From NCBI GenBank assembly GCA_002338615.1, contig DDIS01000182.1, positions 4,267 through 48,083 on the forward strand: a stretch of DNA of 43,817 nucleotides, written 5' to 3'. The notes beneath the pieces were generated by a model, which saw nothing but the letters and a program-made list of their open reading frames with translations, was not told where the DNA came from and did no database searches. The position numbers and the translations under genes are program-made. The DNA comes from Proteobacteria bacterium UBA1844 (GTDB taxonomy: Bacteria; Pseudomonadota; Gammaproteobacteria; Steroidobacterales; Woeseiaceae). This document shows, one piece after another, positions 33,334 to 41,682 of the stretch; within the stretch, counting starts at the first letter, position 1, and the number at the start of each line of letters is the position of its first letter.

Positions 33334-33921
33334 ATGAACCTGATTCTCCAGCGCAAACCTGCCTGTTACCTGACACTCCTTGGCATCCTGACACTTGCGC
33401 CCGTGCAATTTGCCTTTGCCGATTCGGGCTTGTACGTCGGTGGCAGCGTCGGCTCCGCTGGCGTGGAACTCGACGAAGAGAGTTTCGATTTCAACGAAGA
33501 CGACGCCGCATGGAAAGCATTTGCCGGCTACAATTTCGATATCCTGATTGTTGATCTTGCGGTGGAAGGCGGTTATGTCGATTTCGGCTCACCATCCGGG
33601 CGCGTTACCGACATTACTGGCGATTTTGACCTGGATCTGGACATCAGTGGCTGGAGTGCGTTTGCCCTGGCAGGCGTTGAACTCGGACCGGTCGGCGTTT
33701 TCGCCAAAGCGGGCCTAGTCGGCTGGACGATCGACTCAACGATAGGTGGTGTCGGGTCTGCCGAACAGGACGGCACTGACCCAGCCTATGGCGTTGGCGC
33801 TCGCTTCAGCCTGTTTTCACTGGAGTTCCGCGCCGAATACGAACGCTTTGAAATTGACCTCGACGATGTCGATTCCAGTGATCTCGACATGGTTTCGCTA
33901 GGCGTTGTGTGGACCTTTTGA
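33334..33921 (+). CDS. Small outer-membrane beta-barrel protein
   Basis: This 195-residue protein has a signal peptide (LGILTLAPVQFAFA-DSG), then a compact eight-strand-like barrel of the OmpA/OmpX-like type (GLYVGGSVGSAGVEL; AFAGYNFDILIVDLAVEGGY; GVGARFSLFSLEFRAEYERF). It ends in the outer-membrane signature VSLGVVWTF with a terminal Phe. Loops are Asp-rich. The function of such barrels ranges from adhesion to structural support. AAGGA lies eight bases before the ATG at 33334. The YidB and DUF6524 genes follow within 50 bases and may share its transcript. Confidence 0.85.
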   Translation: MNLILQRKPACYLTLLGILTLAPVQFAFADSGLYVGGSVGSAGVELDEESFDFNEDDAAWKAFAGYNFDILIVDLAVEGGYVDFGSPSGRVTDITGDFDLDLDISGWSAFALAGVELGPVGVFAKAGLVGWTIDSTIGGVGSAEQDGTDPAYGVGARFSLFSLEFRAEYERFEIDLDDVDSSDLDMVSLGVVWTF

Positions 33922-33970
33922 CAAGAAACCTACAGTTCAATCCACGATAAACGGCACAGGAGAACAGGAA

Positions 33971-34402
33971 ATGGGCATGTTGGATGCACTATTGAAGAAT
34001 CCGGAAATGCTTGGGGATGTCGCAAAGTTTGCGTCCGAGAATCCGCAGATCGCCAAAGCGGCGATGGAGATGTTCAGCTCGACTAGTGGCGCTGGCGGGG
34101 GCCTTGGTGACCTCGTCAGTTCACTCAAATCAGGTGGGCTCGGCGATGCGGTATCATCCTGGCTTGGCGTTGGCGACAACCAGGCGGTGGACCCCGCAAA
34201 GTTGGAGAAAGCACTGGGGTCTGACAAAATTTCGTCTTTCGCCAGGCAGGCGGGTATCAGCGGTAGCGAAGCCAGCACCTTGCTTGCGGGCATGCTGCCC
34301 GGAATCATCGACAAGCTCAGCCCGGACGGCAAGCTGCCCGATGCAGGCGGCCTCGACGGCATGATCGGTGGCTTGCTTGGCAGTCTGGGCGGCAAGCGTT
34401 AA
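33971..34402 (+). CDS. YidB / DUF937-family protein
   Basis: This 143-residue soluble protein begins MGMLDALLKNPEMLGDVAKF, has a Gly-rich linker and then the YidB core: GLGDAVSSWLGVGDNQAVDP, LEKALGSDKISSFARQAGIS and LLAGMLPGIIDKLSPDGKLP. Its function is unknown; YidB-family proteins are predicted to be small helical proteins. AGGAG lies before the ATG at 33971; the frame is open upstream into the end of the barrel gene. It lies 49 bases after that gene and 8 bases before the DUF6524 gene. Confidence 0.85.
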   Translation: MGMLDALLKNPEMLGDVAKFASENPQIAKAAMEMFSSTSGAGGGLGDLVSSLKSGGLGDAVSSWLGVGDNQAVDPAKLEKALGSDKISSFARQAGISGSEASTLLAGMLPGIIDKLSPDGKLPDAGGLDGMIGGLLGSLGGKR

Positions 34403-34410
34403 GGATCGTA

Positions 34411-34854
34411 ATGAGCAAAAATACCGATGCATCGACCTCCGGATTCACGGCCCTCAGTTTCGTTTGGCGCTTGCTCGCCGCGCTGTTGCTGGTGCTGCTG
34501 ACCTTTAATCCGACAGGCTACTCAGCGTATCACTGGACCATAGACGCCGTTCGTGAAAGCGGTTTCGGTCCCTTGAACCTGCTGGCGATCGCGGTGTTGC
34601 TCGCAGGTTGGGCCGTCTTCGGGATGGCCACCTGGCGGGCACTGGACACGCTCGGCGTAGTGCTGTCCGGGCTCGTGCTGGGGGCTATCGTGTGGCTACT
34701 TGTCGACCTGGGCGTGATCAGCACGGAGTCCACCACCGCGATAACCTGGATTGCCCTCGTATGCATCGCCGTCATCCTCGCCATCGGCGTCTCCTGGTCA
34801 CATATTTCCAGGCGACTCACAGGGCAACTAAACGTCGAGCACGTCGACGATTGA
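34411..34854 (+). CDS. Four-helix inner-membrane protein, DUF6524-like
   Basis: This 147-residue protein has four hydrophobic helices (VWRLLAALLLVLLTFNPTGY; LLAIAVLLAGWAVFGMATW; LGVVLSGLVLGAIVWLLVDL; ITWIALVCIAVILAIGVSW) and short polar ends. The motif NPTGYSAYHW after the first helix is typical of DUF6524 proteins, whose function is unknown. AAGGA lies six bases before the ATG, and the gap to the YidB gene is only 8 bases, so the two are co-translated. It converges on the large exported repeat protein. Confidence 0.78.
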   Translation: MSKNTDASTSGFTALSFVWRLLAALLLVLLTFNPTGYSAYHWTIDAVRESGFGPLNLLAIAVLLAGWAVFGMATWRALDTLGVVLSGLVLGAIVWLLVDLGVISTESTTAITWIALVCIAVILAIGVSWSHISRRLTGQLNVEHVDD

Positions 34855-34917
34855 TCAACAGGGAAAACGAGTCCTATTGCAGTTACCGCTCCAATTTGCT
34901 GAGTTGCCCCTCTTCAA

Positions 34918-37140
34918 CTAACGTCGGCGCGCCGGCGCGTGCCGCATGGTGTGCGGCCGGGATTGCTGCATAGTCGTACCACGCTGCCGCGCCTGGTTGG
35001 CTCGATCCAGGCCGGAGTAATCAGGCATCGATGGTCGCGTCGCGGGCCGCGTCGACGTTTGTTGGTGCTGTGGCATGCTCTGCTGCGTCTGCTGGCGTTG
35101 TTCCGGCGTCGTTTTGTGCTGCACCGCCGACTGCGCCCGGTCGCGTGTCTCGGCTGAGACATTGTCCGGCTTCCATTGACCGTTCTCGCGCGACTCCCAA
35201 TGGTCATTCACATTGCGAGCAATATTTCCATTTTTATCGGCAAACACATTGTTCGCTTTATTGCTGGTCGGGCGTGCTTCTGTCAGACCTTTGAGCGCTG
35301 CGGTCTTATCAGCATTGCGCATGCGGTTGTCGCCACGATTGTAGATGTTGGTGGTCGCACTGTTGATATTTAGTTTCGAATTGCGGTTGATGCGGTTATC
35401 AATACTAGTCCGATTGCCAATGTTCACATTGTTGCCAATATTGATGTTACCGGTATTGATGATAACGGGCCCACGATGCCCGCCACCATACCAGCCGTTG
35501 CAACAACCCCAGGGCCGATAAGAACCCGGATAACCACCGCCCCAGCCCATCCCGAAACTGAAGAATCCGTTACTCCAGCTCAATCCAAAATTCCAGCCGG
35601 TCCATGGGTTATAGCCCACGTTGAAACCCCAGGTCGGCGGACGCGGATAGTAGTAGTGCCCGTAATAGGGCGGATAGGCCCAGCCCGTGCCATACACAGG
35701 GACACCATAATAGGGATACGACCACATGTAGCCCGGTGTATAGCCCACATACACGATCTCGGGCGTGGACTCGTAGACGCTCACAAACGTTGTGTTGTAA
35801 ACCGGCGAACTCGGGGGAATCTTGTCGATCTCCTCTTTCGGGATATCATCCGCGACTACCCAGGGGCCGCTGGCGGCGCCCGATGTAAACCACACTCCGT
35901 TGTCAACTGCGTAATACTTGCCGCCAACCTGCAAAACCTGCGCGCCCGTATTTACCGCATAGGAAACGCTGGTACCCGGAATTTTCTCGAACTGCGGCTT
36001 GCCATCGTAATCTACGGACAATTTCGCATCGTCGCGCTTGATCGCTGCTGTTTGCGGAACCTGCGCATCGAGCACCGCTTCCTTCGCCTCTTCTGTACCA
36101 GCGACCGAACTTCGCAATCCGCCGATATCAGAAGCGGGAGGTATGGCCGCGAAACTTTTCGGCAATTCATCGGACCGCACAAAGGTCCAGGGACCGTCGC
36201 TTGATTTCGATCTGTACCAGCGTCCGGATAACAACAGGTAGATATTGCCCGTGGATAATTCGCGCAACCACGGCGACTCTGTGTTTTCGACGTACATCAG
36301 TTCACCACCCGGCAGCGTTTCCCAATCCGGTTTGCCGTCGCTGGATATCAGTTCTGTCGGTTCTGTCGCAGTTACAATGGCGGGCGGTGCGCCGGTACCG
36401 CCTTCCTGGTCCTTGTCGGGTTTTGGCAGCATTTTAACGAGATCAGCTGGCGGCGAGTTCGTCGTCATCCAGGGACCCATCGCATCTGTTGCCTGGTACC
36501 AGAACTGGCCACTCGAGAGATAGTATTTGTCAGTTTTCTTCCTACGCACAACAACAACAGGCGTGTTAAGCACCCGCTCATAGTCGCTGCCTTCCACTGC
36601 CGAGAATCTTGGCTTGCCGTCATACAAAACCAGCACCGATAACTGCTCCCGAAAAACAATCTTTGGAGGATCATTCTTCAAATTATCGAGGCTTCTTTGT
36701 TCCATCTCGGCCGTTGCGAGACTTGCGGTCAAACGCTCCATGGATATTGGAAAGCCCGCGTCCGGCATCGCCCCCTCGACAAGCGCAGTAAATCGTTGCT
36801 CGCCGGCATCCTTTGAGTCTGGCCAGCGTACGTCAGTAACCTTTACATCACGAATCAAGGCCGATCCGTCTTCCCGGTCTGTGTCAATCTTTGCTGCAAA
36901 CCAGAACGCGCCAAATATCGGCTCTTTGCCATTCTTGAGCTGCAGCGACATCGCGGCCCTGCCCTTAAGCACATTACCTTGCAGACTTTCCGGTTGGGGC
37001 TGGTAAACGACGATCGTACCCTCCTCGGCATCAACCTCCTGTGGCCAGTCGACGGCCGCAGCCGGTAACGCCCAGCCGCAAGCGATGATAAGAAACTGCA
37101 AACGCCACAGCGCGGATTGAATTTCGGCAACTGGTTTCAT
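34918..37140 (-). CDS. Large exported protein with three internal repeats and a Gly/Tyr/Asn-rich tail
   Basis: This 740-residue protein has a signal peptide (LQFLIIACGWALPAAA-VDW). A region of about 130 residues follows, then three tandem repeats (about 172-240, 266-338 and 377-445). Each runs from (Y/S)DGKP through a G-(Q/R/V)-(F/W)-(W/Y/F) strand to GPW and a proline-rich end (compare VLYDGKPRF, SSDGKPDW, VDYDGKPQF). After residue 470 the sequence is Tyr/Pro/Gly-rich, then Asn/Ile-rich (NTGNINIGNNVNIGNRTSID), then Gln/Arg-rich. Database names such as carbohydrate-binding family V/XII are used for similar proteins, but I see no proof of sugar binding. The likely location is periplasm or surface. 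The start ATG at 37140 lies before the signal; the frame is open to 37218. Confidence 0.7.
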   Translation of the reverse strand: MKPVAEIQSALWRLQFLIIACGWALPAAAVDWPQEVDAEEGTIVVYQPQPESLQGNVLKGRAAMSLQLKNGKEPIFGAFWFAAKIDTDREDGSALIRDVKVTDVRWPDSKDAGEQRFTALVEGAMPDAGFPISMERLTASLATAEMEQRSLDNLKNDPPKIVFREQLSVLVLYDGKPRFSAVEGSDYERVLNTPVVVVRRKKTDKYYLSSGQFWYQATDAMGPWMTTNSPPADLVKMLPKPDKDQEGGTGAPPAIVTATEPTELISSDGKPDWETLPGGELMYVENTESPWLRELSTGNIYLLLSGRWYRSKSSDGPWTFVRSDELPKSFAAIPPASDIGGLRSSVAGTEEAKEAVLDAQVPQTAAIKRDDAKLSVDYDGKPQFEKIPGTSVSYAVNTGAQVLQVGGKYYAVDNGVWFTSGAASGPWVVADDIPKEEIDKIPPSSPVYNTTFVSVYESTPEIVYVGYTPGYMWSYPYYGVPVYGTGWAYPPYYGHYYYPRPPTWGFNVGYNPWTGWNFGLSWSNGFFSFGMGWGGGYPGSYRPWGCCNGWYGGGHRGPVIINTGNINIGNNVNIGNRTSIDNRINRNSKLNINSATTNIYNRGDNRMRNADKTAALKGLTEARPTSNKANNVFADKNGNIARNVNDHWESRENGQWKPDNVSAETRDRAQSAVQHKTTPEQRQQTQQSMPQHQQTSTRPATRPSMPDYSGLDRANQARQRGTTMQQSRPHTMRHAPARRR

Positions 37141-37205
37141 GATTTTATTCTTCTGCCTTGTAGCGACGAGCAGGGTAGCTTCACGCAGGCCGCGGGTGAA
37201 ACAGT

Positions 37206-37236
37206 CTGCCGGCTTCATGAAAGTCGAGGCCGGCAG
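37206..37236. repeat. 8-bp-arm inverted repeat between the HdeD-family and repeat-protein genes
   Basis: CTGCCGGC (37206-37213) pairs with GCCGGCAG (37229-37236) across a 15-base loop. It lies 20-50 bases past the HdeD-family stop on the same transcript. No T-run follows, so it is a possible processing or stabilising hairpin. Confidence 0.4.
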
Positions 37237-37255
37237 GGGAGGATTGAATCAGGGT

Positions 37256-37852
37256 TCAGGCTGTTGTTGCGCCGATATTCTTGCCGAGTTTACGAATACG
37301 GAATGCAAACCAGATTCTGAGAGTGCCGATAAAAATCGCCCAGAACGCAATCATGTAAACAACGGACAAGCCGCCGATACCGGGCTGGAATAGCAGGAGC
37401 AGCGCAAAAATAATCGACATCGTACCGGTCAGGTATAACAGCCACTCGTTCGGAACTTCTGCGCTGATTTTCCAACCAAGGTAGATCGATATCACGCCAA
37501 TGAACATCGCGACGAAAGCTACGACGTAGATCAGCGCAATCATGCTGACTGGCGGGTAAAGCAACGCAAAGCCACCGGCGACAAACCCAACGATGCCGAG
37601 CAACAGCAATGCCCACCAGCCATCCCGGTTCCGATGGGTGATCGCGCCCCAGATATTGACGGCTCCATCAACGAGAACATAGGCTGAAAAGAACATCGCC
37701 AGTACCAAAAGCGCGACACCGGGTTTCATGAACGCCATGATCCCGAAGATGACGGATGCCAAACCGCCGATCAAGAATACCCACCAGTTGCGACTACAAA
37801 GCGCGCCTACGCCCTGCGCTAGCTTCTGACCCAATTCATTTTCGCTCACCAT
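37256..37852 (-). CDS. HdeD-family (DUF308) membrane protein
   Basis: This 198-residue integral membrane protein has six helices in the two-times-three DUF308 layout (WWVFLIGGLASVIFGIMAFM; VALLVLAMFFSAYVLVDGAV; LLLLGIVGFVAGGFALLYPP; LLYLTGTMSIIFALLLLF), the HdeD pattern. In Escherichia coli, HdeD contributes to acid resistance at high cell density; biochemical function is not known. GAGGAAA lies just before the ATG at 37852. It lies 116 bases upstream of the repeat-protein gene on the same strand. A dyad followed by a T-run sits at 37874-37895 in its leader. Confidence 0.88.
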   Translation of the reverse strand: MVSENELGQKLAQGVGALCSRNWWVFLIGGLASVIFGIMAFMKPGVALLVLAMFFSAYVLVDGAVNIWGAITHRNRDGWWALLLLGIVGFVAGGFALLYPPVSMIALIYVVAFVAMFIGVISIYLGWKISAEVPNEWLLYLTGTMSIIFALLLLFQPGIGGLSVVYMIAFWAIFIGTLRIWFAFRIRKLGKNIGATTA

Positions 37853-37873
37853 TTTATTTCCTCTTTTTATTAT

Positions 37874-37895
37874 CTGGATTCTATCCAGTTTTTTT
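37874..37895 (+). repeat. Dyad with T-run in front of the HdeD-family gene
   Basis: CTGGAT-TCT-ATCCAG followed by seven T has the form of an intrinsic terminator on the plus strand, although no plus-strand gene ends nearby. On the reverse strand it sits 22-43 bases before the HdeD-family start and could be an operator instead. Confidence 0.4.
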
Positions 37896-37949
37896 GCATC
37901 CGGGACTGGTTTCCAGCAACCGGAAGATTTCTCAGTGCCGTGTGCAATG

Positions 37950-38525
37950 CTACGTCACGCCGTCAATGTCCATTGGCGTATTCCTGCTTTGGCCGACTTC
38001 GTCAGCGGGCAAAGGCTGGGGAGGCGGTGTGCCCCTCGTGCTCCGCACGGCACGTATCCGTTCCTGCTGCTGCTCATCGTACAGGCGCAGAAATACGTCA
38101 TCGACTGTAAATCGAGTTACCGACTGCAATGCCTGCAGGAACCGTTGTTCCTGTAAATTCAACGCCGGGGCGCAGCTCTTCTTTGTGCTGCCGACTGCCG
38201 AAACCTGAAAAGTACTGGTGCCAAGTTCCAGCGTCCCGAAATACTGATTGCAACCTGCCGAACCCGCTATTCTCGTCGGCTCCGGAATATCGATGGTGAT
38301 ATGAGAGGAATCTATAATGCCGCCAAGGTCGATATCCTCAACCTGCCAAACAGAGCTTGTCAGATCAACTTGTTCCGGCATGGCTTCGGCCGTCTGTGAA
38401 TAGTCGTTGCCACAACCCGCAACCAGCAACGCATTCGCAATCAGGGCCAGCCACACACCAGCCGGCGATCGCTTCTTGCAGAGACCGAATCGATATACCT
38501 GATTGGCAACAGTCACTTCATGCAT
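37950..38525 (-). CDS. META-domain lipoprotein (HslJ-like)
   Basis: This 191-residue protein has a lipoprotein signal (VWLALIANALLVAGC, Cys38) and one META domain: SVWQVEDIDLGGIIDSSHIT, RIAGSAGCNQYFGTLE, VSAVGSTKKSCAPALNLQEQ and FLQALQSVTRFTVDDVFLRL. The Gly-Cys-Asn and Lys-Lys-Ser-Cys motifs typical of HslJ are present and may form a disulfide. HslJ is a heat-induced outer-membrane lipoprotein linked to novobiocin resistance; the mechanism is unknown. The C-terminal 35 residues (TRGTPPPQPLP) are outside the domain. The start at 38525 has a weak ribosome site. Confidence 0.82.
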   Translation of the reverse strand: MHEVTVANQVYRFGLCKKRSPAGVWLALIANALLVAGCGNDYSQTAEAMPEQVDLTSSVWQVEDIDLGGIIDSSHITIDIPEPTRIAGSAGCNQYFGTLELGTSTFQVSAVGSTKKSCAPALNLQEQRFLQALQSVTRFTVDDVFLRLYDEQQQERIRAVRSTRGTPPPQPLPADEVGQSRNTPMDIDGVT

Positions 38526-38635
38526 CCATTAACCATAGCCCAATGAGTACAGGGCACGCTCGAGGGTCAGCCCATTCTAACATCGCTATAAATCCTGTGA
38601 CCCATAAAAGACCGTACGTACCCGGCCGGATTGCG

Positions 38636-39595
38636 TCAATCCACAGAGAAGCTACGCATGGATGAAATTTCATCAAGTGAGGCTTGCAACTCGTTGGCAA
38701 CTGCCGGCCGCAAATCGGGGAGTTTCAGAGCTGTCTCAAGTTGCTGGATCGCTTCAGGAATACGGCCCATCCCCGCAAGCGTATACGCGAGGTTATTGCG
38801 TGCCATGGCGTGTGTCGGCTCGCGAACCAGCAATTCAAGGTAATGCTGTTCGGCGCGTACCAGGTTGCCCTGGCTCAGTTCGGTGTTGGCAAGACCGAAC
38901 AGTGGCAAGAGGTCGTTTGGCCAGCGCGCGCGTGCTGTGCGCCAGGCCTGGTTCGCCGTAGTCAGATGCCCGGTCGCCTCCAGCGCCGAGATCGAGCTGA
39001 AATATTCCAGGCGATCCGGATTCGCAGGTAGCTCGTCCGGACGCAGCACGACGATTGCCCAATTGTCACTGCGCCGCCAGGTGCGCAGGAAAGTGCCCGC
39101 CTTGCTCGTGCGGTTTGCATCGGTACCGGACCGGAGTCGCACCAGGTTTCTGTCAGGGTCGATCCCATACACAACGGCGTAATGCCAACGCGGAAACCAG
39201 GAGACACCCAGGTTCTGCAACACCAATACCGGTCGGCCGGCATTGAGTTCCGCGCTGATGCTCGCGAGCGAGCCGTCGATGCGATACGGAATGCGTTCCG
39301 CGCGGCGCGACGCGGCGATTATTTCAGTCTGCAGACTGCCCTCGCGCGCCGGCAGATACACGTTTGCGACCAGTTCATCGAGCGTAACCGTCGCACCGCT
39401 GTACGACAGCACCGTCATCAGCGCGGCCGGCCCGCACTGGTAACGCTCCTGCGGAAAAAACGGTGTGCTGGTTAACTCAACCGCGGCCGGATCAGCGCCA
39501 AAATCGGTAGCGGTTGTAGAAGCGCAACCGCCGGCCAATAGTGCCGCCAACGAAAACAGGCCACTGCAAAAACCTGTGCCTGCCCTTTTCCTCAT
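38636..39595 (-). CDS. PA2778-like C39-type peptidase lipoprotein with TPR tail
   Basis: This 319-residue protein has a lipoprotein signal (LFSLAALLAGGC, Cys24). A papain-like C39 peptidase domain follows, with catalytic Cys54 in RYQCGPAAL and His138 in RWHYAVVYGID. The C-terminal part carries TPR repeats (YFSSISALEATGHLTTANQA; LLPLFGLANTELSQGNLVRA; MARNNLAYTLAGMGRIPEAI). Pairing with a PA2779-type gene directly upstream is the standard arrangement for the PA2778 family. C39 peptidases usually cut leader peptides at double-Gly sites; the target of this family is unknown. I chose the ATG at 39595: the longer frame would start with TTG at 39616 and adds no signal features. The partner ends one base before that TTG. 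Confidence 0.88.
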   Translation of the reverse strand: MRKRAGTGFCSGLFSLAALLAGGCASTTATDFGADPAAVELTSTPFFPQERYQCGPAALMTVLSYSGATVTLDELVANVYLPAREGSLQTEIIAASRRAERIPYRIDGSLASISAELNAGRPVLVLQNLGVSWFPRWHYAVVYGIDPDRNLVRLRSGTDANRTSKAGTFLRTWRRSDNWAIVVLRPDELPANPDRLEYFSSISALEATGHLTTANQAWRTARARWPNDLLPLFGLANTELSQGNLVRAEQHYLELLVREPTHAMARNNLAYTLAGMGRIPEAIQQLETALKLPDLRPAVANELQASLDEISSMRSFSVD

Positions 39596-39616
39596 GCCGC
39601 TGGCCGGCCTGCCCAA

Positions 39617-40024
39617 TTACACGGATTTGAATATATCGGTCACACCAACCACTTCGAGGATCAGCAAGATGAGAAATACCGCACCGATCAATGCCAGTGC
39701 GTCCCCGCCCGCCGGGTCGGTGTCGATACGATCATGCAGTGCTGCGACTTCCTGGTCGGTCATGTTCTGCACACGTGCCGCAACCAGCTCGGGGCTGACG
39801 CCAAGTGCCTGTAGCTGCTGCGACACATCTTTACGGCCGATGAAATCTTCAAGTTTCGTAATCTGCTGTTGCCGCACGCCGTCTTCGAGCGCCAGCTGCG
39901 TTCCCATGACGCCCGCTTGCGAGGTCTGCGCAAAGCCCATGCTGAGCAGCGCGAATATCACAATGTCCATTACCCAACGACGGAACCGGTCCGGCTGCCC
40001 GCGTGCTATTTTGTTTGCATTCAT
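39617..40024 (-). CDS. PA2779-family membrane protein
   Basis: This 135-residue protein has a first hydrophobic segment (VMDIVIFALLSMGFAQTSQA, probably a signal peptide). A helical polar region follows (LEDFIGRKDVSQQLQALGVS; VAARVQNMTDQEVAALHDRI), then a C-terminal helix (ALALIGAVFLILLILEVVGV). This is the PA2779 layout, always coupled to the C39-type lipoprotein gene downstream. Its short Gly-rich stretch (TDPAGGDAL) before the last helix might be a processing site for the partner peptidase; that is inference. AGGAG lies five bases before the ATG at 40024. The gap to the peptidase start is about 21 bases. Confidence 0.87.
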   Translation of the reverse strand: MNANKIARGQPDRFRRWVMDIVIFALLSMGFAQTSQAGVMGTQLALEDGVRQQQITKLEDFIGRKDVSQQLQALGVSPELVAARVQNMTDQEVAALHDRIDTDPAGGDALALIGAVFLILLILEVVGVTDIFKSV

Positions 40025-40102
40025 TTTGGCTCCTCGCCTTGCATTTACCAGATTAAACTTTACCATTCGATTTTGGTCGGAAATGTTTTAATTTTACAGA
40101 AA

Positions 40103-40118
40103 CGTCGGCTCGCCGACG
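40103..40118. promoter_or_regulatory. Perfect 16-bp inverted repeat between the PA2779-like and DUF3313 genes
   Basis: CGTCGGC-TC-GCCGACG has 7-bp perfect arms. It sits about 80-95 bases before the PA2779-like gene and 122-138 before the DUF3313 gene, which are divergent. It could be an operator for either; no T-run follows on either strand. Confidence 0.45.
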
Positions 40119-40240
40119 AACACCACGGTAAAATATCAAGTGATCCTCTGTTCCACTGACCAGGATGCTCCACTGACGACCGGGGCAGCCCGCCACCGAT
40201 CGCCCTTTTGCCCTACACAATAATAACAAAGGAGAACCCG

Positions 40241-40945
40241 ATGAAATTTTCAATTCGAGCAAGCACGGCAAGTCTCGCAACAATAATTGCTGGTCTGATG
40301 CTGGCCGGCCCGCTATGTGCCAAAGACACACTGCCCGAGACCACTGCAGATGGTCTGACCCGGGTACCGAGCAAGGCCGTCAGTGCACTGTACTGGAAAG
40401 ACGGAGCAACGCTTGCCGAATACGACAAGGTAATGATTCTTGAAGCGCCGGTGGCGTTCCGCAAGAACTGGATGCGTGATCAAAACCGCGACGCGATCGA
40501 CTTGTCGAACCGGATCAACCAGTCCGACATGGACCGGATTAAATCCAAACTGAGCCAGGCTTTCAAAGACGAGTTCACCAAGGTGCTGCAGAAAGGCGGC
40601 TACACCGTGGTGGATAAGGCCGGCGAAGGCGTATTGTTGCTCCGTCCTGCGATCATAAATCTTGATGTATCGGCTCCTGATACCCAGAGATCGATGGGCG
40701 TCTCGCGAACGTTTACGGCTTCGGCGGGATCGATGGAGCTCTACATGGAACTTTACGATTCATTAACCAGCAGCAAGATCGGGGAAGTGGCTGATGCGCA
40801 AGGGGGCAATGACGCCGGACATTTTCAGGTCAGCAACTCGGTGACCAACAAGGCAGAAGCCGAGCGCATACTGCGAAAGTGGGCACAACTACTTGTGAAT
40901 GCGCTGGATGAGGCGAAAAAGAAGGACAATAGCGCCGCCAAGTAA
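40241..40945 (+). CDS. DUF3313-family exported protein
   Basis: This 234-residue protein has a signal peptide (TIIAGLMLAGPLCA-KDT). The DUF3313 domain follows: LYWKDGATLAEYDKVMILEA, AFRKNWMRDQNR, FTKVLQKGGYTVVDKAGEGV and LRPAIINLDVSAPD. The Cys before the cleavage site does not make a standard lipobox. The function of the family is unknown; many members are lipoproteins. AAAGGAG lies seven bases before the ATG at 40241. A short hairpin (CGCGG-CTT-CCGCG, 40947-40959) starts right after the stop. It converges on the unknown gene at 41647. Confidence 0.82.
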   Translation: MKFSIRASTASLATIIAGLMLAGPLCAKDTLPETTADGLTRVPSKAVSALYWKDGATLAEYDKVMILEAPVAFRKNWMRDQNRDAIDLSNRINQSDMDRIKSKLSQAFKDEFTKVLQKGGYTVVDKAGEGVLLLRPAIINLDVSAPDTQRSMGVSRTFTASAGSMELYMELYDSLTSSKIGEVADAQGGNDAGHFQVSNSVTNKAEAERILRKWAQLLVNALDEAKKKDNSAAK

Positions 40946-40996
40946 ACGCGGCTTCCGCGGGGTGCAGGGGTCGGGCCAGTTCCGCGCAGCCCGGCC

Positions 40997-41647
40997 CTAA
41001 GCCCAGGCACAGGCGTGTATATGGCTGAGCTTGTCGGTCATCGGCAGACGGTAAAACGCCCGTAGCTCGGAGATTGCAGAAGCCTCATCGTCTCTGAGGC
41101 TTCTGCCGAGGCGATGACAAAAGCGGGCAGCATAGTCGTTCGCGGAACGATAGCGGTCCCGTTGTTCGGCATTGAGATCTTCACGAAATTTCACTTCATC
41201 AAACAGCCAGCCGTGCAGTCCGCGCAGGACCTGCTCATCGCCCTGCTCAATGGCGAGCCGGCTCGTGCATACAAACTTGTCAATCTCGGCCTGCATTTCC
41301 AGTTCAAGCAACGATACTTCGCGATCCTGGGCAGCTTTCCAGACCACGTAGTTGAAATGGCTGATCCCTTCGAATGCCAGCCACAGATCGGCCAGTGACG
41401 GTACGGTAAGCTTTAGCAATGGATCGGAATTTTCCAGTCGCTGTAGTAACGCCCGGTTCAGGAACAGCGAGATGCCCAACCCGTCGTCCTGCTCTGCTAA
41501 CAGCAAAGTCTCCTCTGTCCCCTTCAACATGGCATCTCTTGCGATCGTCTGCGCAAGAACAGGATCCGTAATCAGGTAGTCGCGCACGTCATGTACGCAG
41601 CCGGTTTGATAAATCTGGTTGAGCCTGTTTTGCAGCCGCTCCAGCAT
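40997..41647 (-). CDS. Unknown soluble protein, 216 residues (second of a pair)
   Basis: This is a helical cytoplasmic protein with no signal or membrane segment. Visible stretches are MLERLQNRLNQIYQTGCVHD, GISLFLNRALLQRLENSD, LADLWLAFEGISHFNYVVWK and SLLELEMQAEIDKFVC. I recognise no domain. AGAGGA lies eight bases before the ATG at 41647. A longer version would start with GTG at 41683 and overlap the stop of the upstream gene as TAGTG, which would also fit coupling, so the start is not settled. It follows another unknown protein of similar size and overall helical style, and the two probably act together. Confidence 0.7.
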   Translation of the reverse strand: MLERLQNRLNQIYQTGCVHDVRDYLITDPVLAQTIARDAMLKGTEETLLLAEQDDGLGISLFLNRALLQRLENSDPLLKLTVPSLADLWLAFEGISHFNYVVWKAAQDREVSLLELEMQAEIDKFVCTSRLAIEQGDEQVLRGLHGWLFDEVKFREDLNAEQRDRYRSANDYAARFCHRLGRSLRDDEASAISELRAFYRLPMTDKLSHIHACAWA

Positions 41648-41682
41648 AGCGAGTGTCCTCTGCGAATTCGTCGCACCAGGCA

